From Endozoicomonas sp965208385 (GTDB lineage: Bacteria; Pseudomonadota; Gammaproteobacteria; Pseudomonadales; Endozoicomonadaceae), in NCBI GenBank assembly GCA_965208385.1, contig CBDBOO010000044.1, forward strand, positions 62,001 to 126,000: 64,000 nucleotides of DNA. Reading direction: 5' to 3'. The notes beneath the pieces were generated by a model, which saw only the letters and a list, made by a program, of their open reading frames with translations, was not told the origin of the DNA and did not search any database. Below, in pieces: positions 17,725-26,777 of the stretch. Positions within the stretch are counted from its first letter, which is position 1. Each line of letters starts with the position of its first letter. The translations under genes were made by a program, and so were the position numbers.

Positions 17725-18519
17725 TTAACCCGATGTTTTCACCAGTGTTAATTTTTTGATCATGTGTGCAACGGCGATGAAACCAAAGGTTGCGGTGACT
17801 GCTGTGGAAGCACCAAAGCCGCTGGCACAGTCCATTTTCATTGAACCTCCGGATTCTGGTTTGGTCTGGCATACACTGCCATCAGCCTGTGGATAAACAG
17901 GTTGTTCTGTTGAAAACACACAGCTGACACCAAACTTCCGGTTTGGCTTCTTGCTATAACCATGACGATCACGCAATTGGCCCCTGACTTTACTGGCCAG
18001 TGGGTCATGGTATGTTTTTGTCAGATCACAGACACTGATCTGGGTCGGATCGATCTGTCCACCTGCGCCTCCTGTAGTGATGATTTTAATTTTATTTCTT
18101 TTGCAATGGGCAATAAGTGCAGCCTTTATCCGGAAGTTGTCAATGGCATCCAGAACATAATCGAAGTCACTGGATATCAGCGTCTGCATGTTATCAGTAG
18201 AAATAAAATCCTCGATAACGTCGCATTGACAATCAGGATTGATCGTCGCAATTCTTTCTGCCATGACGTCGACTTTGGAACGACCAATATTTTCTGTGAC
18301 CGCATGAATCTGACGATTGGTATTGGTTATGCATATATCGTCCAGATCAATCAGTGTTATTTTGCCTATGGCTGTTCGTGCCAGGGCTTCTGCCGCCCAG
18401 GAACCGACACCACCAATACCGATAATGCAGATATGGGACTCACGAAGTTTTTCCACAGCATCATGGCCATACAATCGGCGGGTACCACCGAAGCGAGCAT
18501 CAAAGCTCTCTCTCGACAT
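17725..18519 (-). CDS. tcdA: tRNA threonylcarbamoyladenosine dehydratase
   Basis: This 264-residue E1-like enzyme has an N-terminal nucleotide-binding motif GIGGVGSWAAEAL, the core DLDDICITNTNRQ, and the TGGAGGQIDPTQI segment typical of TcdA (CsdL). It dehydrates t6A37 to the cyclic form ct6A37 in ANN-decoding tRNAs. The neighbouring fused CsdA-CsdE supplies the associated sulfur-transfer system. The convergent arrangement keeps the functional pair together although they are on opposite strands. A C-terminal hydrophobic stretch (AVTATFGFIAVAHMI) is normal for the family. Confidence 0.95.
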   Translation of the reverse strand: MSRESFDARFGGTRRLYGHDAVEKLRESHICIIGIGGVGSWAAEALARTAIGKITLIDLDDICITNTNRQIHAVTENIGRSKVDVMAERIATINPDCQCDVIEDFISTDNMQTLISSDFDYVLDAIDNFRIKAALIAHCKRNKIKIITTGGAGGQIDPTQISVCDLTKTYHDPLASKVRGQLRDRHGYSKKPNRKFGVSCVFSTEQPVYPQADGSVCQTKPESGGSMKMDCASGFGASTAVTATFGFIAVAHMIKKLTLVKTSG

Positions 18520-18552
18520 AACTCAGGACTCTAGATAGTAAAAACTGGCGGG

Positions 18553-18660
18553 AATTATATACGTTTCGTACTTGAAGGTGCAGGCTTGTTGTCTTTGTTC
18601 GCTCACCTGATCCACGATGTACGTGTGGTTTTTTTGTTACCTGCCTATATCGCCTACCTA
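18553..18660 (+). repeat. Dispersed intergenic repeat, copy 3 (left part)
   Basis: The left end TATATACGTTTCGTACTTGA and AAGGTGCAGGCTTGTTGTCT match the left half of the family. The right end is degenerate. Confidence 0.45.
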
Positions 18661-18880
18661 CCACGCCAACTGCTCTGGATTCAGACCTGAACCGGTTTCG
18701 TTGATCAACTGATTTGAAATGATTTTCCTGATATAAAAGACATTGTTATTATAGCGTTGAGAAGTTATTCACAGAATCAGTGGATAAGGTTGGTATTAAC
18801 TAAAATGATCTTGTCTCCATGCGGGTAATTTCAATCAATTCAGCAAATTGTACAAAAAACGTACAGCTATATATGTAAAA

Positions 18881-18912
18881 AGAAGGGGAGCATTCATAGG
18901 CTCCCCTTCTTT
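18881..18912. terminator. Strong bidirectional terminator after lamB
   Basis: GAAGGGGAGC and GCTCCCCTTC form a 10-bp perfect stem with an 8-base loop, with A-runs before and T-runs after, so it works on both strands. It lies just past the lamB stop on the minus strand. Confidence 0.85.
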
Positions 18913-18925
18913 TTATATCCTGGTG

Positions 18926-20402
18926 TTACCACCATACTTCCATTTGTGCACCAAAGGTCCAGCCACTGGAGTCTTTGCCAAAGGTATTCATGATCTGGGC
19001 ATTACTGGAACCCGTAGCCAAAATGAGTTCAGCCCCATTGAGTTGCATACTGCTTCATTACTTCCCTTGCAGGACTGTGCAACAGGATCTGCGCCTGGAG
19101 CCGCTGGCATGTAGGCGACATTATCAGGCGTTTTCCAGTCAGCGTAAGTTGCAAAGACCCGGATCACAGGACGAACCCAGGCTCCGAAGCGAGGATGAAA
19201 CTGCTGGGCTATGGTGAATTTCCAGAGTTCACTGTCGAAGAGGCTTGCGTAACTTTCCTCTGATCATCTCCTTTAGAGTATGAAGAATAGGCATTTTCAA
19301 CCTTGTCATAGCCAATTTCAATGGCTGTACTGGTCAATTCATTCCATTTCCAGATGGGTCGAATGCCTGCAGATACCCAGGTTCTGTCATCCGGTACACC
19401 TGTGCCTTTCAGAGCTGCTGATAAGTCATTATCAAACTCAACCTTTGTCCAGGACAACAGGTACATCAGATCCAGTCTGTCTGTAAGAGAAATGGTTCCG
19501 TGATCCATTAACCGGAACATTTTGTTCCCCTTGTACCAGTCAGCCGTATTAAGATAGCTGCCTGAAGTACCGACGCCAGGCCCGGTCATGGCATCCGTTG
19601 CATATTGGAAAACAACCTTATTAAAACCATCCATGATGCCCATGCTCAATTCACCGGTGAACATCCAGCCATCTTTGTCTACAGCGTCTTTAAAGGCGAC
19701 TTTATCCGGAGGGTTCCCCTTGCCATAGTCCAGCCCCAGTTCAAGGCTCATATTGTTACCGAGCTTGATTTCGTTCAGCCTGAAATCAAGAATGTCGGTT
19801 TCAATGGTTACTTTTTCGATTTTACTGCTTTTGTCGTCGAGATATTGAACGTCCGGTGAATTTCTTATCCAGGCGATATCCAGGTTTCCGAAACCAAGAT
19901 CAATATCCTCAAGTCCGACACCTGGTCCTGAGGTATTCCAGTAATACCAGTCGTTCATGTGAACATCATGACGTTGATAGAAACGTTTACCAGCCCAGAG
20001 AGAGGCACCGGGAAGCGAATCTTTGAATATGTTAGTGGCTTTGATATTCATTTCTCTCAGAACAGCCCTGGTTTCCTCATAGTCGGTGTCCTGGGAAATT
20101 TTATAGGCCAGATTGGTGTCCAGATAGAATTGGACGTCATCGTCATCATAGAGCATGGCCCCGAGTTTCAACTCTGAATAAGTTTCACACTCGTTGCCCA
20201 GTCGAAATTTTGCCGGAGCGCCAGCGGCTTTGAAACACGCCTGATCACCGCCCTCTGCGGATCGGCCTATCCCTGAACGTGCGTAGCCATGAAAATCTAT
20301 ATCCATACCTTCCACGGCCAGTGCGCCCACAGACGCAGCAGCCAGGGAGGCGACACCGCAACTACGTACGAATGACGCCAGAACGTTATGCTTCAGGAGC
20401 AT
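18926..20402 (-). pseudogene. lamB: Maltoporin LamB, interrupted by two frameshifts
   Basis: The first frame (20402-19209) encodes a signal peptide and the LamB barrel start DFHGYARSGIG, then NECETYSELKLG and GKRFYQRHDVHM, all hallmark LamB segments. It then ends in unrelated residues. The true C-terminal third continues in the other frames. From about 19260 the reading EESYASLFDSELWKFT, with FGAWVRPVIRVFATYADW after it, is open. Near 19034 a further shift at a GGGG run gives the classical LamB end WTFGAQMEVWW followed by TAA (18926-18928). Both shifts fit one-base losses. LamB is the outer-membrane channel for maltodextrins; as sequenced, the C-terminal barrel strands would be lost. It could be a decayed gene or a sequencing artefact. 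Confidence 0.88.
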
Positions 20403-20810
20403 GGTGAATTACCTTGTGTCATGTGTCTTGTGTATAGTCTAATCAGCAATCCGGTCTGATTATTAAACCGGATTCCACCTGTTTCCTGCTCTTGTGGCCA
20501 GAGCTTTCATCAGACAGTTACATTTTCGAAAGCATTCATAATATTGGATCTTTGATGGGTGATGCTTTTCTGGGAAATGACGCGTTGGCATGCGTTAACC
20601 ACAAACGAAAGTTAGTTCAGGGTTTCAATGTCGGCAAAAATATTTTGCCATTGACGGTTAGTTTTTTGAGTGTTTTTTGTTAAAAGTTGAAACAGGGATT
20701 AACATTTTCAATTTAATAATAAGGGGATTCGACAAGAAACAGGGTTAGCGACTACATTTTATTTCGCACTCTTTTTACCCTGTTACGCTATTCATCAAAG
20801 GCTCACAGCA
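20403..20810. other. Divergent promoter region between lamB and malM
   Basis: This 408-bp region separates divergent lamB and malM and should contain both promoters. I saw no clear MalT or CRP consensus and no ORF that looks coding. Confidence 0.5.
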
Positions 20811-21913
20811 ATGATGCAGTTAACCAGAATGATGCAATTTTCCAGAACGACAAGTCTGTTAACTGTAACTATTTTGGCGGGATGTAGCTGGTTACCTGCG
20901 GGCGATTTCTCTGAACCGGTAAAAAATAATTTGCATTCTGTCACCCTGAATTCGTTCAAGGATATTCAGTGCCAGCAATGGCAGGATGCAGGGAAAAACA
21001 AAATTATCGTTGAAATAAATTCTGTAAAACAGAAACTGAAATTATCCACAGGTATCAGCCCGTTTCTGGCGTACGCTCTGCCTGAAAATGCTTTAACTGA
21101 AAATGGTATTTATGACGTTAAACTGAACAGCGCTGTACTTCACGGGGATAGCAGGAAAAAAGCAGAAATATTTTACCCCAATATTGCTCTGCTTAATAAG
21201 CAGGGCGATGTCATTCGTACACTTGATAATGAGCAGGTGAAGTATCAGGCTCCCGGTTTTCTAACTCCGGAAGGGCATGTCATGCAATTCTCTGTGGATA
21301 ATCGTGGAAGAGACGTCGTCAGCTGCATGGTGATCTATACCACGGATGAAGCAAGGAAAGGTGTTACCCCGTTGTTAAATGAAGCGAAAGCCTTTGCCCG
21401 GGTGCGGGGCGTGGTTCCACCGCCAGTTCCGGATATCATCGCCCGTCATGGGGATGATGGGAAGCTGATGATTAAGATTAATAAGCGTGAACACTTATCT
21501 CACCGGAGGGGCTTTGACGACAGTGGCTGGTTCTTCGGCTATCGCTGCAAGTCAACCTGTGAGGCCTGTACCGGATACCTTCAGTCAGTCCATGCGCGAC
21601 TATTACTTTGCTGGTGTTAAAACCCATTCTGAGCAATGGACAGGTGTCAGAGGCTGTAAAGCTGAGGACCGAGCTGGGTAATTTGATCAAATCAACAGAA
21701 AGCTATTTTATCAGTCAATACCAGAAACCTGTCAATAATGTGCTTCAACCGACACGTGACGAAACCGTAGAAACATTTTCCAAAAGAGCGCTCTATCATT
21801 ATCAGTCAGAGATCTATGGTTATATCAAGGTGAATCAAGCTTCAGCAGGTTTAAAGCTTATGGACGGATTACATATTTTACAGGATGAGGTGACGGCTTT
21901 GTTTGACAGGTAA
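20811..21913 (+). pseudogene. malM: MalM-like maltose operon periplasmic protein, two frameshifts
   Basis: The first frame (from ATG 20811) gives a lipoprotein-type signal (ILAGCS) and a MalM-like domain up to KLMIKIN near 21480. It then goes out of frame. Reading continues in a second frame (NTYLTGGALTTVAGSSAIAA, then QSMRDYYFAGV) and, after a second shift at the AAAA run near 21617, in a third frame (LKPILSNGQVSEAVKL... to the stop at 21911-21913). The joined C-terminus has the helical 'Y...I..G.V..A..L' pattern of MalM. In enterics malM is the last gene after lamB and its periplasmic product has no firm function. The N-terminus has a small in-frame repeat (MMQLTRMMQF). As sequenced, about the last 145 residues are lost. 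Confidence 0.75.
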
Positions 21914-21931
21914 CCCGCCGAAAACTGTTAC

Positions 21932-22270
21932 TAATACCATTTCCGGATTCTAATTATGCTATTGCGCTGCCTTTTCAGACTCAGATCCTGCGTTGGAGTT
22001 CCTCGCCATAGCTACGGCTATGACTCGTCACTCCGCCCAGGGCGATCTCATTTGACAAACACCAATCCTGTTGCATATTCAAAAAGCTAGCTTTAAAAAC
22101 TGAATTTTTGAGAAGTACAGGAAATTAGGCTTATTTTGGTACTTTTGTGTGCTGAATAATTAGCCAAACAGAGAAAGTTAGTGCCAAATGAGATCGCCCT
22201 GTCACTCCGCCTTGTCTCTGAGCCTGAAAAGCCATGCTCATAACGCATATTAGAAACCGGCAATGGTATA
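21932..22270. repeat. Long inverted repeat element (MITE-like, about 340 bp)
   Basis: About 130 bp at the left (from TAATACCATTTCCGG) reappears, inverted, at the right end (22160-22270, ending GGTATAA). Shared blocks include TTCTAAT, CTTTTCAGxCTCAGA, GTCACTCCGCC and GGCGATCTCATTTG. The two arms flank a middle of about 100 bp. No transposase is visible, and the ORFs overlapping it are artefacts of the repeat. Confidence 0.8.
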
Positions 22271-22331
22271 ACTCGTTGAGCAAGAGGATGCAATTGCACA
22301 CGTCCACTGTCTGAAACTGCATCAAAAATTA

Positions 22332-24518
22332 TCAGGCTTTTCGAGTGAGGGTAATATTTTTTAAGAACATTTTATAACTTTCATCGTTTATTAAACTATG
22401 GGTTGATCTATTCAACCTGCGTCTCCAGTTGGGGTATTCATCGCTGGTGCCTGGTATATTCACGGGTGAATCCATCTCAAGGATATCTTCTAGTTGAATG
22501 GATATTATTTTCGAGGCTGTTTTCGCAAGGTAGTAATGAATACGTTCCAGTAATTCACGACTGTATCCCATCGTATTGATATCATCCGGGTTGACTCCCC
22601 AGGGCAATTCATCCATATCCTGAAGTGTTTTCAGAAGGGCTTTTTTGTCTTCATGGCGAGCTTCTTTTTCCTGTTGGGATTTGTGATTGTCGTAAATTCC
22701 GAGCTGTTGTCTCAAATCAAGATCATTACAATTCCACCAGGCTCTCAGAGTCGGAATGTCATGATTGGAAATACAGGTCAGTGCTGATGATTTGTAATTT
22801 TCAGGGTTTAGAAATCGATCCTGCTCACGAGAAAACAGAACCACTTCGTTGGAATAGCAGTGTGCTTCAGGAAGGGCAGCTTCAATCTCTGCAGGCACTG
22901 TACCCAGATCTTCTCCGAATATCAGACACTGATGACGCTGGCTTTCCAGTTTGATAATGCCCAGCAGGTCTTCCATTGGGTAATTAACATAAACGCCGTA
23001 ATCGGCGGTTTTATCCGTGGGGCACCACCATAGACGAAGAAGCCCCATGACATGATCAATTCTCAGCGCACCGCAGTGCGTCATATTGGCCTGCAGCATT
23101 TCAATAAAGGGTGCATAAGCGTGTTCTTTCAGCACCTGTGGATTAAAGGGGGGTAATCCCCAGTTCTGTCCCTGGGGAGCAACAGTATCCGGTGGTGCTC
23201 CGACACTGGCTTCCTGACAATAATATTCACTATGACTCCAGACATCTGCTCCTCCACGATCAACACCAACAGCAAGATCCCGGTAAATTCCCACCAGCAT
23301 GCCACTATCTTTCGTTGCCTGATGAGCAGACTCAAGCTGAATCTCTGACTGCCATTGCAGAAACATGAAATAGTGAATTCTATGTTTAAACTTACGACGA
23401 AATGATTTTACTTCGGATGAGCCAGGTTGCCGGTATTCTTCTGGCCAGCAGGGCCAGCCCCAATTGTTCGAGTCTTCATTTTTATAGTATTCGAAGAGCG
23501 CTTCGTAGGTGGCATGCAGCTCAAGGCTTTCTCCTTTCTTACGACGATATCTGTCGAACGCCTTTGACCTGTCTGTTTTCTGCTTTATATGATTTTCAGA
23601 AAAGTGATGAAAAATGACTTCAAGAATCGAATATTTCAGAGAGGCAACCTGTTCGTATTCAACATAATTCGCTTCACGAACATTTCTGAGGCGATGTTGG
23701 AAATCCGTTTCACTGATCATCTGATTTATTTTCGGACACTCAATAAAATCAGGGATAACGGTAACATCCAGATAAAGCGGGTTGATAAAACAACGGCTTG
23801 AAGGGCTGTAGGGGCTGCAATGCCATGGATTGGATGGGTATAGTGAATGAATTGGATTCAAGCCGATAATATCAGCGCCCTGGTTCGCAAATTCTATCCC
23901 AAGGTATTTCAAATCGGAAAAATCTCCGATGCCCCAGTTATTATCGGAACGTACGGAATAAAGTTGGATACTGGAGCCCCATATTTTCTTTCCTTCGATC
24001 AGTGCTTCAGGTTCATGGCAGGTTTCTGGAACGACAATGAGCTGACAGTGACCTTCAAGGCTGCGGTTTCTTAAGGTCAATTGATGGTATCCCGAGGGAA
24101 TATCATCAGGAAGCTGAAGTTTTAGCTGTACGATATCTTTGCTTTTAAGTGCTTTGCGGTTCAATTGTTCCAGAGAGTCAGCTTTAACTTCCATGGCGAA
24201 AGTTTTTTTGTTTTCCAGAACCAGCTCTCCCCTGAAGGTGTTGTTCAAACGGGTTTCCGGTACATTCAGCGGAACAACAAGTGGGCGACCCTGATGTATA
24301 ACACGCACTGCAGGCAGTAAATCTGACCATTCGTGCTGTATCTGCAGTTCAATCGCTTTTTCGATCTTTCTGTCAGTGCGGATATCCATCCCCATGGCGG
24401 TGAGCATAGGTATCTTGTATTCAGTATTGATTGTTACCGAATGGCCTGTGGAATTGACAAATTCACTGGCTAAACCGCATAAGGCAGCAAGCTTTTCCAC
24501 CTGTCTTAAATCTGTCAT
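22332..24518 (-). CDS. malQ: 4-alpha-glucanotransferase (amylomaltase)
   Basis: This 728-residue glycoside hydrolase family 77 enzyme has the long N-terminal domain typical of proteobacterial MalQ (E. coli 694). Conserved catalytic regions are visible: GALRIDHVMGLLRLWW with the nucleophile Asp, FGEDLGTVP with the acid Glu, and SNHDIPTLRAWW with the third Asp. It transfers glucan chains between maltodextrins, releasing glucose and making longer chains that GlgP can attack. It lies 19 bp downstream of malK on the same strand and ends the malEFGKQ run. Confidence 0.97.
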   Translation of the reverse strand: MTDLRQVEKLAALCGLASEFVNSTGHSVTINTEYKIPMLTAMGMDIRTDRKIEKAIELQIQHEWSDLLPAVRVIHQGRPLVVPLNVPETRLNNTFRGELVLENKKTFAMEVKADSLEQLNRKALKSKDIVQLKLQLPDDIPSGYHQLTLRNRSLEGHCQLIVVPETCHEPEALIEGKKIWGSSIQLYSVRSDNNWGIGDFSDLKYLGIEFANQGADIIGLNPIHSLYPSNPWHCSPYSPSSRCFINPLYLDVTVIPDFIECPKINQMISETDFQHRLRNVREANYVEYEQVASLKYSILEVIFHHFSENHIKQKTDRSKAFDRYRRKKGESLELHATYEALFEYYKNEDSNNWGWPCWPEEYRQPGSSEVKSFRRKFKHRIHYFMFLQWQSEIQLESAHQATKDSGMLVGIYRDLAVGVDRGGADVWSHSEYYCQEASVGAPPDTVAPQGQNWGLPPFNPQVLKEHAYAPFIEMLQANMTHCGALRIDHVMGLLRLWWCPTDKTADYGVYVNYPMEDLLGIIKLESQRHQCLIFGEDLGTVPAEIEAALPEAHCYSNEVVLFSREQDRFLNPENYKSSALTCISNHDIPTLRAWWNCNDLDLRQQLGIYDNHKSQQEKEARHEDKKALLKTLQDMDELPWGVNPDDINTMGYSRELLERIHYYLAKTASKIISIQLEDILEMDSPVNIPGTSDEYPNWRRRLNRSTHSLINDESYKMFLKNITLTRKA

Positions 24519-24537
24519 CTTGGGAACCTTGAGTGCA

Positions 24538-25674
24538 TTACTGATCTATTGAGGGAGCGCGTGTCCGGCGAAAGGCAATACCATTTGCATTGAAGAGGTA
24601 GCAATGTTCCGGGGGCAATTCAATTTTCATCTTCGAATTTTCTTCCCGACGACGAGAATCGTCTACCCGGACAATGAAATGTTCACGAATGGTATCGTGA
24701 CTCATGTAAATATAAGATTCTGATCCCAGCCTCTCCAGTGCCTGAATTTTTCCTTCCAGGGCATTGCCATTATCTGTTTCGGCAAGGTTGTGCTCGGGTC
24801 TCACCCCAAGCACTACCCTGTCGCCCTTACTGGCAGTATTGGTATCGGTGTGTACTTTTATAGTTTCACCCGTGGTTAGTTTGACTACGGTCAGGTCACT
24901 ATCGGCCTCTTCAATGAAGGCATCGAAGAGGTTCATCTTGGGTGAACCAATGAAGCAGGCGACAAACAGATTGTCGGGATGATGGTAAAGTTCGAGAGGC
25001 TTTCCTACTTGTTCCAGATTGGTCTTGGCTCCTTGTGCCAGAGGGCTGAGTACCACAATTCTGTCGGCGAGAGTCATTGCTTCCACCTGATCATGGGTTA
25101 CATAAATAGAGGTGGTTTTTAAATTCCGATGCAGACGGGATATTTCCTGTCGCATCTGTACTCTGAGGGCTACGTCCAGATTAGATAATGGTTCATCGAA
25201 TAGAAATACCCTGGGCTGCTGGACAATGGAACGGCCAATGGCAACCCGCTGTCGTTGGCCCCCCGACATGGCTTTTGGTTTACGATCCAGCAAGGCTTCC
25301 AGTTGTAGAATATTGGCGGCTTCATCAACCCGTTGTTTGATCAGTGACTTATCGGCTTTGACTAATTTCAGACCAAACGCCATGTTTTCAGCCACACTCA
25401 TATGTGGATAAAGAGCGTAAGATTGAAAAACCATACCAACCCGACGTTCATTGGGGGGCCAGTTGTTGACTCGCTCTCCATCAATACTCATGTCCCCACT
25501 GGAAATATCTTCCAGACCACAAATCATGCGTAGTAATGTGGATTTTCCACAACCGGATGGTCCAATGAAGGCAATGAACTCACCATTTTTTATATCGAGA
25601 TTAATGTCTTTAAGTACCCAGGTTTTACCCTGATCATAACTTTTGGACGTGTTAACAAGTTTGACTTCTGCCAT
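24538..25674 (-). CDS. malK: Maltose/maltodextrin ABC transporter ATP-binding protein
   Basis: This 378-residue ATPase has Walker A GPSGCGKST, signature MSGGQRQRVAIGRS, Walker B VFLFDEPLSNLD and the H-loop. A C-terminal TOBE-type regulatory domain follows. It powers import through MalFG with MalE as binding protein. ATG 25674 is preferred over 25686 by alignment with MalK starts (MAEVKLVN). A 160-bp gap containing a dispersed repeat separates it from malG. Confidence 0.95.
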   Translation of the reverse strand: MAEVKLVNTSKSYDQGKTWVLKDINLDIKNGEFIAFIGPSGCGKSTLLRMICGLEDISSGDMSIDGERVNNWPPNERRVGMVFQSYALYPHMSVAENMAFGLKLVKADKSLIKQRVDEAANILQLEALLDRKPKAMSGGQRQRVAIGRSIVQQPRVFLFDEPLSNLDVALRVQMRQEISRLHRNLKTTSIYVTHDQVEAMTLADRIVVLSPLAQGAKTNLEQVGKPLELYHHPDNLFVACFIGSPKMNLFDAFIEEADSDLTVVKLTTGETIKVHTDTNTASKGDRVVLGVRPEHNLAETDNGNALEGKIQALERLGSESYIYMSHDTIREHFIVRVDDSRRREENSKMKIELPPEHCYLFNANGIAFRRTRAPSIDQ

Positions 25675-25743
25675 TGCATGTACCACTGGTTGATGGCATT
25701 AACGGATGATTAATCCTTACCTGTTCAGACGGTAAATTCCTGT

Positions 25744-25800
25744 TATACCCTTCGTACATGAAGGTGCAGGATTGTTTTCCGGGTTTGATCACTCTAATCA
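25744..25800 (+). repeat. Dispersed intergenic repeat, copy 4 (left part)
   Basis: TTATACCCTTCGTACATGAA and GGTGCAGGATTGTTTTCC match the left end of the family. It lies between malG and malK, inside the maltose operon. Confidence 0.5.
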
Positions 25801-25846
25801 TGTTGGCTGTCGACCTGATATTGAACTCTGTGCCATTGTTATATTT

Positions 25847-26737
25847 TCATCCTTTGACACCTCCGGCAGTGAGTCCTCCAACAATCCATCGCTGGCAAGC
25901 CAGAAATATGATGGAGATTGGAAAGCCGGACAACACTGCTGCGGCTGCAAAATCACCCCAGAGATAATTCTGCGGATTCAGATATTGTCTTGAACCAACC
26001 GCCAGAGTCAGATTATCCATACTTTGCAGAAGTACTGAGGCAACCGGGTATTCAGCAATGCTGGATATAAATGCAAGAATAAACACCACGGCAAGAATGG
26101 GGATTGATAGTGGCAGCAGAACAAATCTGAACGCCTGCCAGGGCGTAGCACCGTCTATTGCAGCAGCTTCTTCCAGTGAGTTATCAATGGTTTCAAAGTA
26201 GCCTTTGATCAGCCAGATATGCAGAGCCAGCCCACCCAGATAGGCGACAGTTACAGAACCCAGACTGTCCAGTCCCAGCCAGGGAATGTAATCACCAATC
26301 TGATCAAACAGAGAGTAAATTGCTACCAGGGCAAGGACTGCTGGAAACATCTGCAGGATCATCATGGCAGTAAGCATATGCTCCTTGAATTTGAATTTTA
26401 AACGGGCAAATGCGTAGGCACCGGTGGTGGATAACACCAATATCAGCATTGAGCTGACAAAAGCGACTTTGATTGAATTCCACAGCCAGGTCATTACCGG
26501 AAAAGGTGGCTGAATAACTGAACCATCAGCATTTTCCCAGGGAATCCCAAGGGCCAGATACCAGTGCTCCAGAGTTGGGTTGGCTGGTATAAGGGAGCCA
26601 GTGGCATAGTTTCCGGTTCGTAAGGACACGGAGATAATCATCAAAAATGGAAATAGAATGAAGAAAAGAAAAAGGCACATAACTATTCGGGCCATCCAAA
26701 CTCTATAGATCAGATTTCTTGATTGAACCATTGCCAT
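25847..26737 (-). CDS. malG: Maltose/maltodextrin ABC transporter permease MalG
   Basis: This 296-residue inner-membrane protein has six hydrophobic helices and the EAA loop EEAAAIDGATPWQAFRFVLL, the docking site for MalK. The length and the C-terminal LTAGGVKG end match MalG (296 in E. coli), whose C-terminus reaches towards MalK. The start at ATG 26737 has GAGGT upstream. It is 40 bp downstream of malF. Confidence 0.96.
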   Translation of the reverse strand: MAMVQSRNLIYRVWMARIVMCLFLFFILFPFLMIISVSLRTGNYATGSLIPANPTLEHWYLALGIPWENADGSVIQPPFPVMTWLWNSIKVAFVSSMLILVLSTTGAYAFARLKFKFKEHMLTAMMILQMFPAVLALVAIYSLFDQIGDYIPWLGLDSLGSVTVAYLGGLALHIWLIKGYFETIDNSLEEAAAIDGATPWQAFRFVLLPLSIPILAVVFILAFISSIAEYPVASVLLQSMDNLTLAVGSRQYLNPQNYLWGDFAAAAVLSGFPISIIFLACQRWIVGGLTAGGVKG

Positions 26738-26777
26738 AAGTATTGACCTCAGTTGTTCATGAATCCGAATTGCGGCT

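Larger units (their letters stand above)
18520..18925. other. Intergenic region between tcdA and lamB
   Basis: It contains the tcdA promoter side, a partial dispersed repeat (18553-18660) and the lamB terminator (18881-18912). No other gene is visible. Confidence 0.6.

Noticed and set aside
21487..21913. Separate small genes at 21487-21681 and 21608-21913
   Set aside because: They are better explained as the second and third frames of the broken malM.
22093..22325. Two overlapping minus-strand frames upstream of malQ
   Set aside because: They lie within the inverted repeat element and are artefacts of it.
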